From the NCBI GenBank assembly GCA_031415695.1, contig JANOSH010000050.1, forward strand, positions 40,045 through 104,044: 64,000 bases of DNA, written 5' to 3'. This document shows, piece after piece, positions 50,313-59,644 of the stretch (position 1 is its first letter; each line of letters begins with the position of its first letter). A model generated the notes under the pieces. That model was given only the letters and a program-made list of their open reading frames with translations. It had not been told where the DNA came from and did not search any database. A program made the translations under genes and the position numbers. This stretch comes from JANOSH01 sp031415695. GTDB lineage: Bacteria > Actinomycetota > Acidimicrobiia > Acidimicrobiales > Ilumatobacteraceae.

Positions 50313-50824
50313 TGGTTCTTGCTGCCGAGAGCGTTGCCCAAAATATCAGCTTCGCCATCATTGCCGTCATGATGGTTGGCGCTGCGTTGCGAGTTGTCAC
50401 TACCAAAAACGTTGTTCATGCTGCGCTGTGGTTGGTAGTCGTGTTGTCGGGCGCTGCTGCTATCTACATCTTGTTAGCAGCCGAGTTTGTCGCCGTCACC
50501 CAGGTGCTGGTGTACATCGGTGCTGTCATGGTGTTGTTCCTGTTCGGCACCATGCTTACCCGGGCTCAGGTTGGTAAGTCCACCGATACCGACAACGCCA
50601 ACCGGGCCCCGGCGGTCCTGGTCGCGGCGTTGCTTCTTGGAACCGTCGGCTACGTCGTCGTCGATGCCTTTAGCGACGAGCGCCTTCCCACCGGCGTGGT
50701 CCCTGTCCCCACAAGCGACGTGAGCGACACGCTGTTTTCTACCTACTCGATCCCATTCTGGGCACTGTCGATTCTGCTTACGGCCGCGGCTATCGGCGCA
50801 ATCGTCCTGGCTCGGAGAGACTGA
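50312..50824 (+). CDS. nuoJ: NADH-quinone oxidoreductase-like subunit J (copy 2)
   Basis: A 170-aa, five-helix subunit. Key helices are NVVHAALWLVVVLSGAAAIYI and VTQVLVYIGAVMVLFLFGTML, the latter equivalent to the pi-bulge helix. Start set by TAATG overlap with nuoI2. It is 2 nt from nuoK2. Confidence 0.92.
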   Translation: MVLAAESVAQNISFAIIAVMMVGAALRVVTTKNVVHAALWLVVVLSGAAAIYILLAAEFVAVTQVLVYIGAVMVLFLFGTMLTRAQVGKSTDTDNANRAPAVLVAALLLGTVGYVVVDAFSDERLPTGVVPVPTSDVSDTLFSTYSIPFWALSILLTAAAIGAIVLARRD

Positions 50825-50826
50825 TC

Positions 50827-51129
50827 ATGCTGCTCAACCAGTTTCTCTTGCTGTCGGCCGCCCTATTTTGTATCGGCGTCTACGGCGTACTTGCTCGTAA
50901 GAACGGCGTCATGGTGCTCATGTCTATCGAGCTAATTTTGAACGCGGTCAACATCAACTTGTTGGCGTTCTCGTATCGCAACGGGGGCGACGCCGCCGGC
51001 CACGTGTTTGCACTGTTCGTCATTGCGGTGGCTGCGGCCGAGGTGGCAGTTGGTTTGGCCATTGTGCTTTTGATCTATCGGAACCGGCGCTCTATAGCGT
51101 TGGACGAGCTGTCACAGATGAAGGGCTGA
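50827..51129 (+). CDS. nuoK: NADH-quinone oxidoreductase-like subunit K (copy 2)
   Basis: A 100-aa three-helix subunit of standard length. The conserved glutamates are in GVMVLMSIELILNAVNINLL and AVAAAEVAVGLAIVLLI. It lies between nuoJ2 and nuoL2 with gaps of 2 and 3 nt. Confidence 0.94.
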   Translation: MLLNQFLLLSAALFCIGVYGVLARKNGVMVLMSIELILNAVNINLLAFSYRNGGDAAGHVFALFVIAVAAAEVAVGLAIVLLIYRNRRSIALDELSQMKG

Positions 51130-51132
51130 CCC

Positions 51133-53454
51133 ATGTGGTTTCTTGAACACGCGTGGCTTATTCCCGTCATCCCTGCGGTTGCCTTTGCTCTGATCATTGG
51201 GTTTGGCAAACGCCTACCGATGAAGGGTAGCGAGCTCGGTGTGGCGTCCATGGCGTTGTCGTTGGGCTTTTCGTTGGCTACGGCGTACCAGTGGATCCAA
51301 CATGTGCATAACGCTGGCGAGCCGGGCGCGCATGCATTGTCTGCATTCGGTCGTGGGCTCCTGCCACAGGCCGAGGAAGCTGTCACGTTTGTCGAGCCGG
51401 TGATTCGCTCGTGGAATTGGTGGCAGTCGGGCGGCATCAACTTCGGTATTGGTCAACATGTCGATGGCCTTGCGGTGATGCTTCTGGTTGTCGTGGCGTT
51501 CATCTCCACGCTGGTGCAGATCTACTCACTTGAATACCTGCGAGACGACCGGCGATACACCCACTTCTTCGCCGCTCTTACGCTGTTCTCCGGCGGCATG
51601 TTGGCCATGGTTATTGCCGAAAACATGGTGCAGCTCATTTTGGGCTGGGAAATCATGGGCCTGTGTTCGTTTCTGCTCATTGGTCATTGGTGGGAAGATG
51701 GTGCCAATAGCCGAGCCGCACTCAAGGCGTTCCTCACGGTGCGCGTGGGTGACATTGGGCTTCTCGTTGGCACGGCAATTCTGCTTGGGGCGTCCGGCAC
51801 ACTGTCGATTCGTGGCATTTCGGAATGGGCGCTGTCGGGTACTGGCTCGCAGCGGGTCATCTTCTGGGCGTCGGTGGCGCTGTTCGTTGCAGCCATCGGC
51901 AAGTCGGGTCAATTTCCGCTCCATACCTGGCTTCCCGACGCCATGGCTGGCCCTACGCCGGTGTCGTCGTTACTGCACTCGTCCACCATGGTCGTGGCCG
52001 GCGTGTTCCTTGTTGCTCGGCTGTACCCGGTGTTCTGGATCGGTTTCGATATTCCCGGTGGCAGCTGGAACTACATGGCAGTGATTGGTGGCATCACCAT
52101 CTTGATTGCCGCGCTCTTGGCTTTCGTGCAGAACGACATCAAGAAGGTCTTGGCGTACTCCACTGTCAGCCAACTCGGCTACATGATCATGGGCCTCGGC
52201 GTGGGCGCATGGACACCTGCTGTGTTCCACATCTTCACCCACGCATTCTTCAAAGCCTGTCTCTTCCTCGGTGCCGGGTCGGTCAGTCATTCGGGCTCGC
52301 ATCACTCCTTCGATATGAAGAAGGACATGGGCGGGCTAAGAAAAAAGATGCCGTTCACGTTCTACACGTTCTTGGTCTCGACGCTGGCCCTTGCCGGTGT
52401 GCCGTTCCTGTCTGGGTTTTTCTCCAAGGACGAGATCATCGATAACGCCGGGCACAACGGTTATAACACGTTCATGTACATCGGGTTGGTCGGCGCTTTC
52501 ATGACCGCCGCCTACATGACGCGTTGCATCTACCTCACGTTCCTCGGCGAGCCCCGGGGTGCAGCGAGAGGCGAACATCACGACGACGCGCATGACGCGC
52601 ACGACGCTCGCGATTCCCATGCCGGTGCAGCGCACGGCCCGCATGAATCTCCACCGCTCATCACTGTGCCGCTCGTCATTCTCGCCGTGCTCGCGATTTT
52701 CTCGGGTTATCTCAATGCCGCGCCGTTCAAGACCGAATACTTCACCGAATGGGTAGAACCGTCCTCAGCGTTGGTGAAGATTGGTGCCGAACCAGGCCAG
52801 GGCGAGTCTCGTCTCATTCGTTCCGGCGAGGAACCGGTGGCTCCTGCCGGCGCGGCCGAGGGTGATGCGGGTCACGCTGCAGCCGAACCCGAGTGCGGGC
52901 GAGGCATCGTGCCTGAACCGGGCTCTGCGTGTGTGGCACCCGCCGTGGATCACGCCCCGTTCTCGTGGGCTAAGGCGTCCATCTCCATTGTACTTGGGCT
53001 CTTTGGTGCCGCCATTTCATTCCTCATTAGCCGCCAGCTGTATTCGCGTCGGTCGGGTCCGTTGTTCGGGCTTACGAAGCGCATACTCGTCCTGCGTGAC
53101 CTGCACAGCTTTCTTGTGAACAAGTACTTCCTCGACGCGTTGTACGAGAAGGTGATTGTGCGCGCTGTGGCGCACCCCATCGCCAAGCTGGCCAACTGGA
53201 CTAACCAGAACGTCATCGACGGATTGGTGAACGCCGTTGGCAAGGTTTCGGCGCTTCTTGGGCGCTTCGTGTATCGGTTCATCGATCAAGGGCTCATCGA
53301 CGGTGTAGTAAACGGTTCAGGCCGTTCTGCTCGTGGTGCGGGTGGAGCGTTGCGTCCAGTGCAATCCGGCAAGGTTCAGGCATACGGCGCGTTGCTCTTC
53401 GGAGCCACCGCAGTCGCCGCTCTTGCCCTCGTTATTTTCGTCCAGGCTAAGTAG
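51133..53454 (+). CDS. nuoL: NADH-quinone oxidoreductase-like subunit L (copy 2), with histidine-rich and Cys-containing insertions
   Basis: A 773-aa antiporter-like subunit, about 140 residues longer than copy 1. The core is normal: ILGWEIMGLCSFLLIGHWW, LHTWLPDAMAGPTPVSSLLH and NDIKKVLAYSTVSQLGY. Two unusual stretches follow: a histidine/aspartate-rich loop near residues 475-508 (GEHHDDAHDAHDARDSH and on), and an acidic insertion near 560-610 containing two cysteines (PECGRGIVPEPGSACVAP). Both lie near the C-terminal helices that anchor the lateral arm. Metal binding is possible. Confidence 0.93.
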   Translation: MWFLEHAWLIPVIPAVAFALIIGFGKRLPMKGSELGVASMALSLGFSLATAYQWIQHVHNAGEPGAHALSAFGRGLLPQAEEAVTFVEPVIRSWNWWQSGGINFGIGQHVDGLAVMLLVVVAFISTLVQIYSLEYLRDDRRYTHFFAALTLFSGGMLAMVIAENMVQLILGWEIMGLCSFLLIGHWWEDGANSRAALKAFLTVRVGDIGLLVGTAILLGASGTLSIRGISEWALSGTGSQRVIFWASVALFVAAIGKSGQFPLHTWLPDAMAGPTPVSSLLHSSTMVVAGVFLVARLYPVFWIGFDIPGGSWNYMAVIGGITILIAALLAFVQNDIKKVLAYSTVSQLGYMIMGLGVGAWTPAVFHIFTHAFFKACLFLGAGSVSHSGSHHSFDMKKDMGGLRKKMPFTFYTFLVSTLALAGVPFLSGFFSKDEIIDNAGHNGYNTFMYIGLVGAFMTAAYMTRCIYLTFLGEPRGAARGEHHDDAHDAHDARDSHAGAAHGPHESPPLITVPLVILAVLAIFSGYLNAAPFKTEYFTEWVEPSSALVKIGAEPGQGESRLIRSGEEPVAPAGAAEGDAGHAAAEPECGRGIVPEPGSACVAPAVDHAPFSWAKASISIVLGLFGAAISFLISRQLYSRRSGPLFGLTKRILVLRDLHSFLVNKYFLDALYEKVIVRAVAHPIAKLANWTNQNVIDGLVNAVGKVSALLGRFVYRFIDQGLIDGVVNGSGRSARGAGGALRPVQSGKVQAYGALLFGATAVAALALVIFVQAK

Positions 53455-53466
53455 GAGCCAGTTGGT

Positions 53467-55119
53467 ATGGAACATCTGACCGACCAGAGTGGGCTGTTGA
53501 GCCTCGGAGTATTTCTGCCGCTAGTGGGCGTGGCGGTGATGATCTTTATACGTCCAGCCGAGCAAGCCCTTGCCAAGCTGGTCGGCCTGGTCACTGCTGT
53601 TGCCACGCTCGCCGTTGGTATCTACACCGTTGCACAGTTCGACTACGACAAGGCTGCGTCGCTGCAGTTCTATACAAATCGTGGCTGGATCGATGTGATC
53701 AACAGCCGGTTCATCATGGGCCTCGACGGCCTTGGTTTACCGTTGTACCTGCTGTCGATGGTTGTCACCGTGTTGGTGATGATCTACAGCTGGAACCACA
53801 TTCCCGAGCCGGGCAACGCCAAGTCGTTCTTCATGCTCATGCTCATTCTGCAAGTGGGCATGGCTGGCACGTTCGTGGCTCAGGACCTCATCTTGTTCTT
53901 TGTGTTCTTCGAGATCGTGCTGCTGCCGATGTACTTCATGATTGGCGTGTGGGGTGGCGAGCAGCGCCAGTACGCCTCCATGAAGTTCTTCCTGTACACC
54001 CTGTTCGGCTCGGCGTTTATGCTGCTCGGATTCTTGGCTCTGTACTTCAAGACGGGTGCCGAGAGCTTCTCGATGGAGTTCCTCGCACAGAACGCACCCA
54101 GCATCGCCCGAGGCACTCAGCTGTGGATCTTTGCCGGCTTAGCCCTCGGGTTTGCGGTGAAGGTGCCCATGTTCCCGTTTCATACCTGGCTGCCCGACGC
54201 CCATACCCAGGCACCGACCCAGGGTTCAGTAATCCTGGCTGCCATCTTGCTGAAGCTCGGAACGTTCGGTTTTGTCCGGATTGGTATTCCGATCCTGCCC
54301 GAAGCCGCAAAGGCCTATGCGCCGTGGATTGGTCTGCTCGCCGTTATCGGCATTATCTATGGTGCCCTTGGTTGTCTGGCGCAGACCGACATGAAGCGTC
54401 TCATCGCGTTCTCGTCGGTCGCTCACATGGGCTATGTCATGTTGGGCATCTCGACACTCACTGCCATGGGCATCAACGCCGCCATGTTCGGCATGGTTGC
54501 GCACGGGCTCATTACTGGCATGTTGTTCTTTGTAGCCGGTTCGGTAAAGGACCGCTATCACACGCTCGAGATCAGCCGTTTGTCTGGGCTACTCAAGCAG
54601 GTCCCGCACCTCGGGTGGATCTTCGGCTTTTGCGTTATGGCGTCGCTGGGGTTGCCGGGCCTCGCAGGATTCTGGGGCGAGTTCCCCGCCATTTTGTCGG
54701 CCTATCAACCGGCACCGGGGCTCAACGTGAACCTGTTCCGCGGGTACATGGTTGTCGCTGCCGTCGGCACCGTCCTGGCGGCAAGCTACCTGCTCTGGCT
54801 GTTTCAGCGAACTGCGTTCGGCGAGCCAACAGCCGAGTTCGGCGGTGTGGCGAGCGGCCATGACGCCCGCGGTCACAGTGTCCACGGGCACGACGACGGT
54901 CACGATTCGCATGGCCAAGACGACGACCACGGCGTCCTTGCTGCCCACGACGATCACCGTGCCGATATCTACGATGTCACGCCGCTCGAATGGTTGGCCT
55001 GGTCGCCTCTGCTTGTTGCCATTGTCGTGCTCGGTGTAGTGCCAGGTCTCATGTTCAAGGTGCTCGACCCTGCCGTGACCAATATCGTCGATTCGGCCAT
55101 GAAGGTCCTTGGAGGCTGA
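53467..55119 (+). CDS. nuoM: NADH-quinone oxidoreductase-like subunit M (copy 2), with histidine-rich loop
   Basis: A 550-aa proton-channel subunit. The conserved glutamate is in VFFEIVLLPMYFMIGVWGG; MFPFHTWLPDAHTQAPTQGS and DMKRLIAFSSVAHMGY follow. Near residues 459-498 there is a His/Asp/Gly-rich loop with about ten histidines (GHSVHGHDDGHDSHGQDDDH), absent from copy 1. It begins 12 nt after nuoL2 and its TGA overlaps the nuoN2 start. Confidence 0.94.
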   Translation: MEHLTDQSGLLSLGVFLPLVGVAVMIFIRPAEQALAKLVGLVTAVATLAVGIYTVAQFDYDKAASLQFYTNRGWIDVINSRFIMGLDGLGLPLYLLSMVVTVLVMIYSWNHIPEPGNAKSFFMLMLILQVGMAGTFVAQDLILFFVFFEIVLLPMYFMIGVWGGEQRQYASMKFFLYTLFGSAFMLLGFLALYFKTGAESFSMEFLAQNAPSIARGTQLWIFAGLALGFAVKVPMFPFHTWLPDAHTQAPTQGSVILAAILLKLGTFGFVRIGIPILPEAAKAYAPWIGLLAVIGIIYGALGCLAQTDMKRLIAFSSVAHMGYVMLGISTLTAMGINAAMFGMVAHGLITGMLFFVAGSVKDRYHTLEISRLSGLLKQVPHLGWIFGFCVMASLGLPGLAGFWGEFPAILSAYQPAPGLNVNLFRGYMVVAAVGTVLAASYLLWLFQRTAFGEPTAEFGGVASGHDARGHSVHGHDDGHDSHGQDDDHGVLAAHDDHRADIYDVTPLEWLAWSPLLVAIVVLGVVPGLMFKVLDPAVTNIVDSAMKVLGG

Positions 55120-56609
55120 TGATGCTCGCCGCCGGCTGGGTCGCTCCGGTCATCGACGCGCATGCCTTGGCGCCCGAGATCGTTCTGGCCAGCGCGCTCT
55201 GTCTGGTCATTATCGCCGACCTCTTTTTGTCGGAATCGCGCAAATGGATCACGTCGACTCTGGCGGGTCTAGGACTCCTGGCGACGTTTGTTCCCATCAT
55301 TACCCTGGCGGTCGACGGCAACGATCGTTCGATGCTCAGCGGCGGCTACGTCGTCGACAACTTTGCGCTGGTAATGAAAGCCGTGTTCATCATCGGCGGT
55401 TACGTGGTGGTGCTGTTGTCGTCCACCTATCTCGAAGAGGGCGACTACTACCAGGGTGAATACTGGACCCTGTTGTTGTCGAGCATCCTGGGCATGTTGA
55501 TGATGTCGTCGAGCCGCGACCTCATCAGCATCTTCGTGGCCCTCGAGTTCCTCTCGATCCCGTCGTACATGCTCGCTGCATGGCGCAAGCGTGATCTCAA
55601 GAGCAACGAAGCCGGTCTCAAGTACTTCCTTCTTGGTGCGTTTGCGTCTGCGGTCATGTTGTACGGCATGTCATTCCTCTACGGCCTGGCCAAGACCACG
55701 AACCTTGCCGGTATCGCTGCGTATGTGAAGGAGGCCGGCGACACCGGTCTCATTGCCATGTCGGTGGTGTTTATCATCGTCGGGTTCGCGTTCAAGGTGT
55801 CGGCAGTGCCGTTTCATACCTGGGCCCCCGACACGTACGAGGGTGCACCAACGCCGGTTACGGCGTTCTTGTCGGTGGCATCGAAGGCAGCCGGTTTCGT
55901 CGGGCTTATCCAGATTGTTCTGGTCGGTTTCCCCGCAGCAAAAAACATTTGGCAGCCGTTCTTCTGGGTGCTCGCTGCGCTCACCATGACCCTTGGCAAC
56001 CTCATGGCCCTTCGCCAGGACAACATCGTGCGTATGTTGGCCTATTCGTCGGTGGCGCAGGGTGGATTCATACTGATGCCCTTGGCCGTTGCCTCCACGT
56101 CTGGCACCAAAGCCATCGAAGCCACCGTTACCTACCTGGCCATCTACACCGCTACGAACCTCGGTGCATTCGCAGTGGTCTTGGCTGTTGCCAGGAAAAC
56201 CCGTAGTGCGTCTATCAGTTCGTTCGGCGGCCTCGTCAAATACGCGCCCGGTCTTGCCGTCGCCATGACGATCTTCTTGGCGTCGCTGGCTGGAATACCG
56301 CCAGCTGGCGGTTTCATCGCCAAGCTCACGGTCTTCCTTGCTGTCATTAGCGGGGGCGGGGCGTGGGGTATTGCATTGGCGAGCATTGGTGTCGTGAACT
56401 CGGTTATTGCGTTCGGGTACTACGGCAATGTCATGCGCGAGATGTGGATGAAGCCTGCGCCTGATGGCGACGAGTCGCCTATCCGTATTCCACAAAATCT
56501 GCTCGTTGCGCTCGGTATCACGACGGTTGCGACCATGCTCTTCGGCGTTCTTCCCCAAGCCGTGCTGCGCTTTGGCGACTTGTCGTCGTTCTTCTCCGCC
56601 GGCGGGTAG
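55119..56609 (+). CDS. nuoN: NADH-quinone oxidoreductase-like subunit N (copy 2)
   Basis: A 496-aa, 14-helix subunit. The key glutamate is in SIFVALEFLSIPSYMLAAW; VSAVPFHTWAPDTYEGAPTPV and DNIVRMLAYSSVAQGGF are family landmarks. The ATG at 55119 overlaps the nuoM2 stop; the longer frame upstream is within nuoM2. It ends the second nuo operon, 6 nt before a MidA-family methyltransferase gene that is probably in the same transcript. Confidence 0.94.
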   Translation: MMLAAGWVAPVIDAHALAPEIVLASALCLVIIADLFLSESRKWITSTLAGLGLLATFVPIITLAVDGNDRSMLSGGYVVDNFALVMKAVFIIGGYVVVLLSSTYLEEGDYYQGEYWTLLLSSILGMLMMSSSRDLISIFVALEFLSIPSYMLAAWRKRDLKSNEAGLKYFLLGAFASAVMLYGMSFLYGLAKTTNLAGIAAYVKEAGDTGLIAMSVVFIIVGFAFKVSAVPFHTWAPDTYEGAPTPVTAFLSVASKAAGFVGLIQIVLVGFPAAKNIWQPFFWVLAALTMTLGNLMALRQDNIVRMLAYSSVAQGGFILMPLAVASTSGTKAIEATVTYLAIYTATNLGAFAVVLAVARKTRSASISSFGGLVKYAPGLAVAMTIFLASLAGIPPAGGFIAKLTVFLAVISGGGAWGIALASIGVVNSVIAFGYYGNVMREMWMKPAPDGDESPIRIPQNLLVALGITTVATMLFGVLPQAVLRFGDLSSFFSAGG

Positions 56610-56615
56610 CACTCG

Positions 56616-57608
56616 GTGAGCGAGCCGATCTGGCCAGTGTCGTACGCCGACTTTGTCGAATGGGCGTTGTACGACGAGGCCGATGGGTTCTATTCGGTAC
56701 ACGGTCAAGCGGGTCGGCGGGGCGACTTCCTCACATCTGCGGAAGTTGGCCCGCTGTTCGGTGCGGTCGTGGCGCGGGCGCTCGACACCTGGTGGAAGGA
56801 TCTGGGCTCGCCCGATCCGTATGTAGTCGTCGACGCTGGGGCGGGTCCAGGCACGTTGGCGCGTGCGATGGTTGCGGCTGCGCCCGAATGTGTTGGAGCG
56901 CTGAGGTTGGTGTTGGTGGAGCGGTCGGCCCGTCAACGAGAACGGCATCCCAGCTTCGTGACATCGCAGGCCGAGCTTCCTGCCATGGCCCATGTCATTG
57001 TGGCGAACGAACTACTCGACAACATTCCTTTCGACCTGCTGGTCTTCGATGACGGCTGGCGAGACGCGTGGGTAGCACAAGGCAACGATGGCCAGCTCGT
57101 CGAAGTGCTAAGGCCGGCGGTAGCGGTTCCGACGGGTGCTCCCGTGCGTCCGGTGCTCGGTGCTCGACTCCCTCGCCAGGATCGAGCAGTGCGCTGGGTC
57201 GATGACGCTATCGGTCGGCTCGTGCCGGGCGGCCGTCTCGTCGTTGTCGACTACTCGTCGACTACTGCTGCCATGGCCCAACGGCCATGGCGAGACTGGT
57301 TGCGCACCTATCGTGGGCACGAACGAGGCGCGCATCCGCTTCGTCAACCCGGTACCCAAGACATCACGGTTGAAGTAGCGCTCGATCAGCTTGCGACACC
57401 CACCTCGATCACCACTCAGGCGCAATGGCTCGCCTTGCACGGCATAGCTGAGTTGGTGGACGAAGGCAAGAGTGTTTGGGCCGACCGAGCGGGTATCGGC
57501 GACCTTGCCGCGCTGAAGGCACGTAGCCGTGTACGCGAGGCAGAAGCCCTGTGCGATCCAGCCGGTTTGGGTGGCTTCACTATTGCCGAGTGGAACAAGG
57601 CGCGCTAG
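56616..57608 (+). CDS. SAM-dependent methyltransferase, MidA/NDUFAF7 family (complex I assembly factor-like)
   Basis: A 330-aa protein. The opening SYADFVEWALYDEADGFYSV, then GDFLTSAEVGPLFGAVVARAL and the SAM loop VVVDAGAGPGTLARAM follow the MidA (DUF185) family, with IVANELLDNIPFDLLVF after it. The mitochondrial member NDUFAF7 dimethylates an arginine of NDUFS2, the NuoD homologue, during complex I assembly. This gene begins 6 nt after nuoN2, so a role in maturing the second complex is likely by context. The start is GTG with no clear ribosome site. Confidence 0.85.
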   Translation: MSEPIWPVSYADFVEWALYDEADGFYSVHGQAGRRGDFLTSAEVGPLFGAVVARALDTWWKDLGSPDPYVVVDAGAGPGTLARAMVAAAPECVGALRLVLVERSARQRERHPSFVTSQAELPAMAHVIVANELLDNIPFDLLVFDDGWRDAWVAQGNDGQLVEVLRPAVAVPTGAPVRPVLGARLPRQDRAVRWVDDAIGRLVPGGRLVVVDYSSTTAAMAQRPWRDWLRTYRGHERGAHPLRQPGTQDITVEVALDQLATPTSITTQAQWLALHGIAELVDEGKSVWADRAGIGDLAALKARSRVREAEALCDPAGLGGFTIAEWNKAR

Positions 57609-57626
57609 CACGGAGCGGTTCGGGCG

Positions 57627-57632
57627 TAACAT
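57627..57632 (+). promoter_or_regulatory. Leaderless-type -10 box (TAACAT) for acetyl-CoA synthetase
   Basis: TAACAT ends 7 nt before the ATG at 57640, with no ribosome-binding site. It separates acs from the upstream methyltransferase gene transcriptionally. Confidence 0.4.
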
Positions 57633-57639
57633 CTGCTCC

Positions 57640-59586
57640 ATGTCCGAAAAGGCAATCGACGACCTGCTGCTCGAGAACCGAAAGTTCCCTCCGTCGGAGA
57701 GTTTCAAACGGCAAACGCTGGTGGCGTCGGGGTTTCTCTACGACGACGCCGCTCAGGACTATCAGGGGTTTTGGGCCCGGCAGGCGGCGGAGCTCTTGGA
57801 CTGGTCGCAGGAGTGGGAGACCATCTGCGAATGGAATCTGCCGTATGCCAAGTGGTTTGTTGGCGGGAAACTCAATGTCAGCTACAACTGCCTCGACCGT
57901 CATGTGTTGGCCGGCAAGGGCGACAAGGTGGCTATCCATTTCGAGGGAGAGCCGGGCGATACCCGCACCATCACCTACAGCGAATTGCTGGTCGAGGTGC
58001 AGAAGTTCGCGAACGTGCTCAGGGGCCTTGGTGTAGCCCCAGGCGACCGGGTCAACATCTATCTCCCCATGATTCCCGAGGCGGCAGTCGCCATGCTCGC
58101 CTGCGCCCGAATTGGCGCCGCCCATAGCGTGGTGTTCGGCGGCTTTAGCTCGCAGTCGTTGTCGGATCGAATCAACGATGCCGAAGCGAAAATCCTGATT
58201 ACGGCCGACGGCGGCTGGCGGCGCGGCGAAGTCTTTGGCCTCAAATCGGCGGCTGATGTTGCGTTGGCCACGACACCAACGATCGAGCACGTGGTAGTTG
58301 TGCGGCGAGGCGGCAACGACGTCGACATGCAGGCTGGCCGCGATCATTGGTATCACGACCTGATGGCCGACGCGAGCCCAGTGTGCCCGGCGGAACCCAT
58401 GGACTCCGAGCAGCTCTTGTTCTTGCTGTACACGTCGGGCACCACCGGCAAGCCAAAAGGCATCATGCACACCACCGGTGGCTACCTCACTCAAGTCGCC
58501 TTCACCCATAAGTTCGTGTTTGACCTACACCCCGAGACCGATGTGTTCTGGTGTACGGCCGACGTTGGTTGGATCACCGGCCATAGCTATGTGGTGTATG
58601 GGCCACTCTGCAACGGGGCCACCCAAGTTATGTACGAGGGCGTGCCGAACTTTCCGTCCAACGATCGAATGTGGCAGATCATCGAGAAGTACAAGGTCAC
58701 GACGTTCTATACGGCGCCAACTGCTATCCGCACGTTCATGAAGTGGGGATCGGAGCACCCCGCGAGCCACGATCTCACCAGCCTTCGGCTGCTTGGTTCG
58801 GTCGGCGAGCCCATCAACCCCGAGGCGTGGATGTGGTATCGGGAACACATCGGTGGTGGGCGCTGCCCGATTGTCGACACGTGGTGGCAAACCGAGACCG
58901 GGGGCATAATGATCAGCCCGTTGCCGGGGGCAACGACCACGAAACCCGGTTCAGCTACCTTTGCGCTGCCAGGCATCGGGGCTGAAGTGGTCGACGAGGC
59001 TGGTAACCGCGTCGAACGAGGTGGCGGCTATCTCACGCTGACGCAGCCGTGGCCTGGCATGTTGCGAGGAATTTGGGGCGACGACGAGCGATTCCGCGAA
59101 ACGTATTGGTCACGTTTTGCGGGCCGCTACTTCGCTGGTGACGGCGCCAAGCTCGACGACGACGGGTATTTGTGGCTGCTTGGACGGGTCGACGACGTGA
59201 TGAACGTGTCGGGCCACCGAATCTCGACCACCGAGGTCGAATCGGCGCTGGTGTCGCATCCGGCGGTGGCCGAGGCGGCTGTCGTTGGTGCCAACGACGC
59301 CACTACGGGTCAGGCAATTATTGCGTACGTCACGTTGCGAGGCGGGCACGATGTAGACGAGACCGTTCTGCGGAACCACGTTGCTCGTGAGATTGGTGCA
59401 ATAGCGAAGCCGAAGGCCATCTATTTCACGCCTGATTTGCCCAAGACTCGTTCGGGCAAGATCATGCGGCGACTGTTGCGCGATGTGGCTGAGGGGCGCA
59501 ATCTTGGCGACACAACGACGCTTGCCGATGCTTCCGTGGTCAATGAGCTACAGCGTCGAGCGGCCGAGGTCCCACCCGAGGACTAG
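57640..59586 (+). CDS. acs: Acetyl-CoA synthetase
   Basis: A 648-aa AMP-forming enzyme that activates acetate to acetyl-CoA. Motifs: LLYTSGTTGKPKGIMHTTGG (phosphate loop), the Acs-specific TADVGWITGHSYVVYGPL, DTWWQTETGG, the hinge WLLGRVDDVMNVSGHRIST and the catalytic lysine in PKTRSGKIMRR. The lysine is the site of acetylation control in many bacteria. Length is standard. The ATG at 57640 is supported by the TAACAT box and a normal N-terminus. It stands alone and ends before a long hairpin. Confidence 0.95.
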   Translation: MSEKAIDDLLLENRKFPPSESFKRQTLVASGFLYDDAAQDYQGFWARQAAELLDWSQEWETICEWNLPYAKWFVGGKLNVSYNCLDRHVLAGKGDKVAIHFEGEPGDTRTITYSELLVEVQKFANVLRGLGVAPGDRVNIYLPMIPEAAVAMLACARIGAAHSVVFGGFSSQSLSDRINDAEAKILITADGGWRRGEVFGLKSAADVALATTPTIEHVVVVRRGGNDVDMQAGRDHWYHDLMADASPVCPAEPMDSEQLLFLLYTSGTTGKPKGIMHTTGGYLTQVAFTHKFVFDLHPETDVFWCTADVGWITGHSYVVYGPLCNGATQVMYEGVPNFPSNDRMWQIIEKYKVTTFYTAPTAIRTFMKWGSEHPASHDLTSLRLLGSVGEPINPEAWMWYREHIGGGRCPIVDTWWQTETGGIMISPLPGATTTKPGSATFALPGIGAEVVDEAGNRVERGGGYLTLTQPWPGMLRGIWGDDERFRETYWSRFAGRYFAGDGAKLDDDGYLWLLGRVDDVMNVSGHRISTTEVESALVSHPAVAEAAVVGANDATTGQAIIAYVTLRGGHDVDETVLRNHVAREIGAIAKPKAIYFTPDLPKTRSGKIMRRLLRDVAEGRNLGDTTTLADASVVNELQRRAAEVPPED

Positions 59587-59644
59587 CGCTGCGTCGATCC
59601 CAACTGTCGACCCAGCGCCCGATGCCACTTCTACTCCACTTCTA

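Noticed and set aside
46063..56609. Group 4 membrane hydrogenase operon
   Set aside because: NuoD2 lacks the two CxxC nickel-binding motifs and carries the quinone-pocket GPQHPATHG of complex I; nuoJ and nuoK are present.
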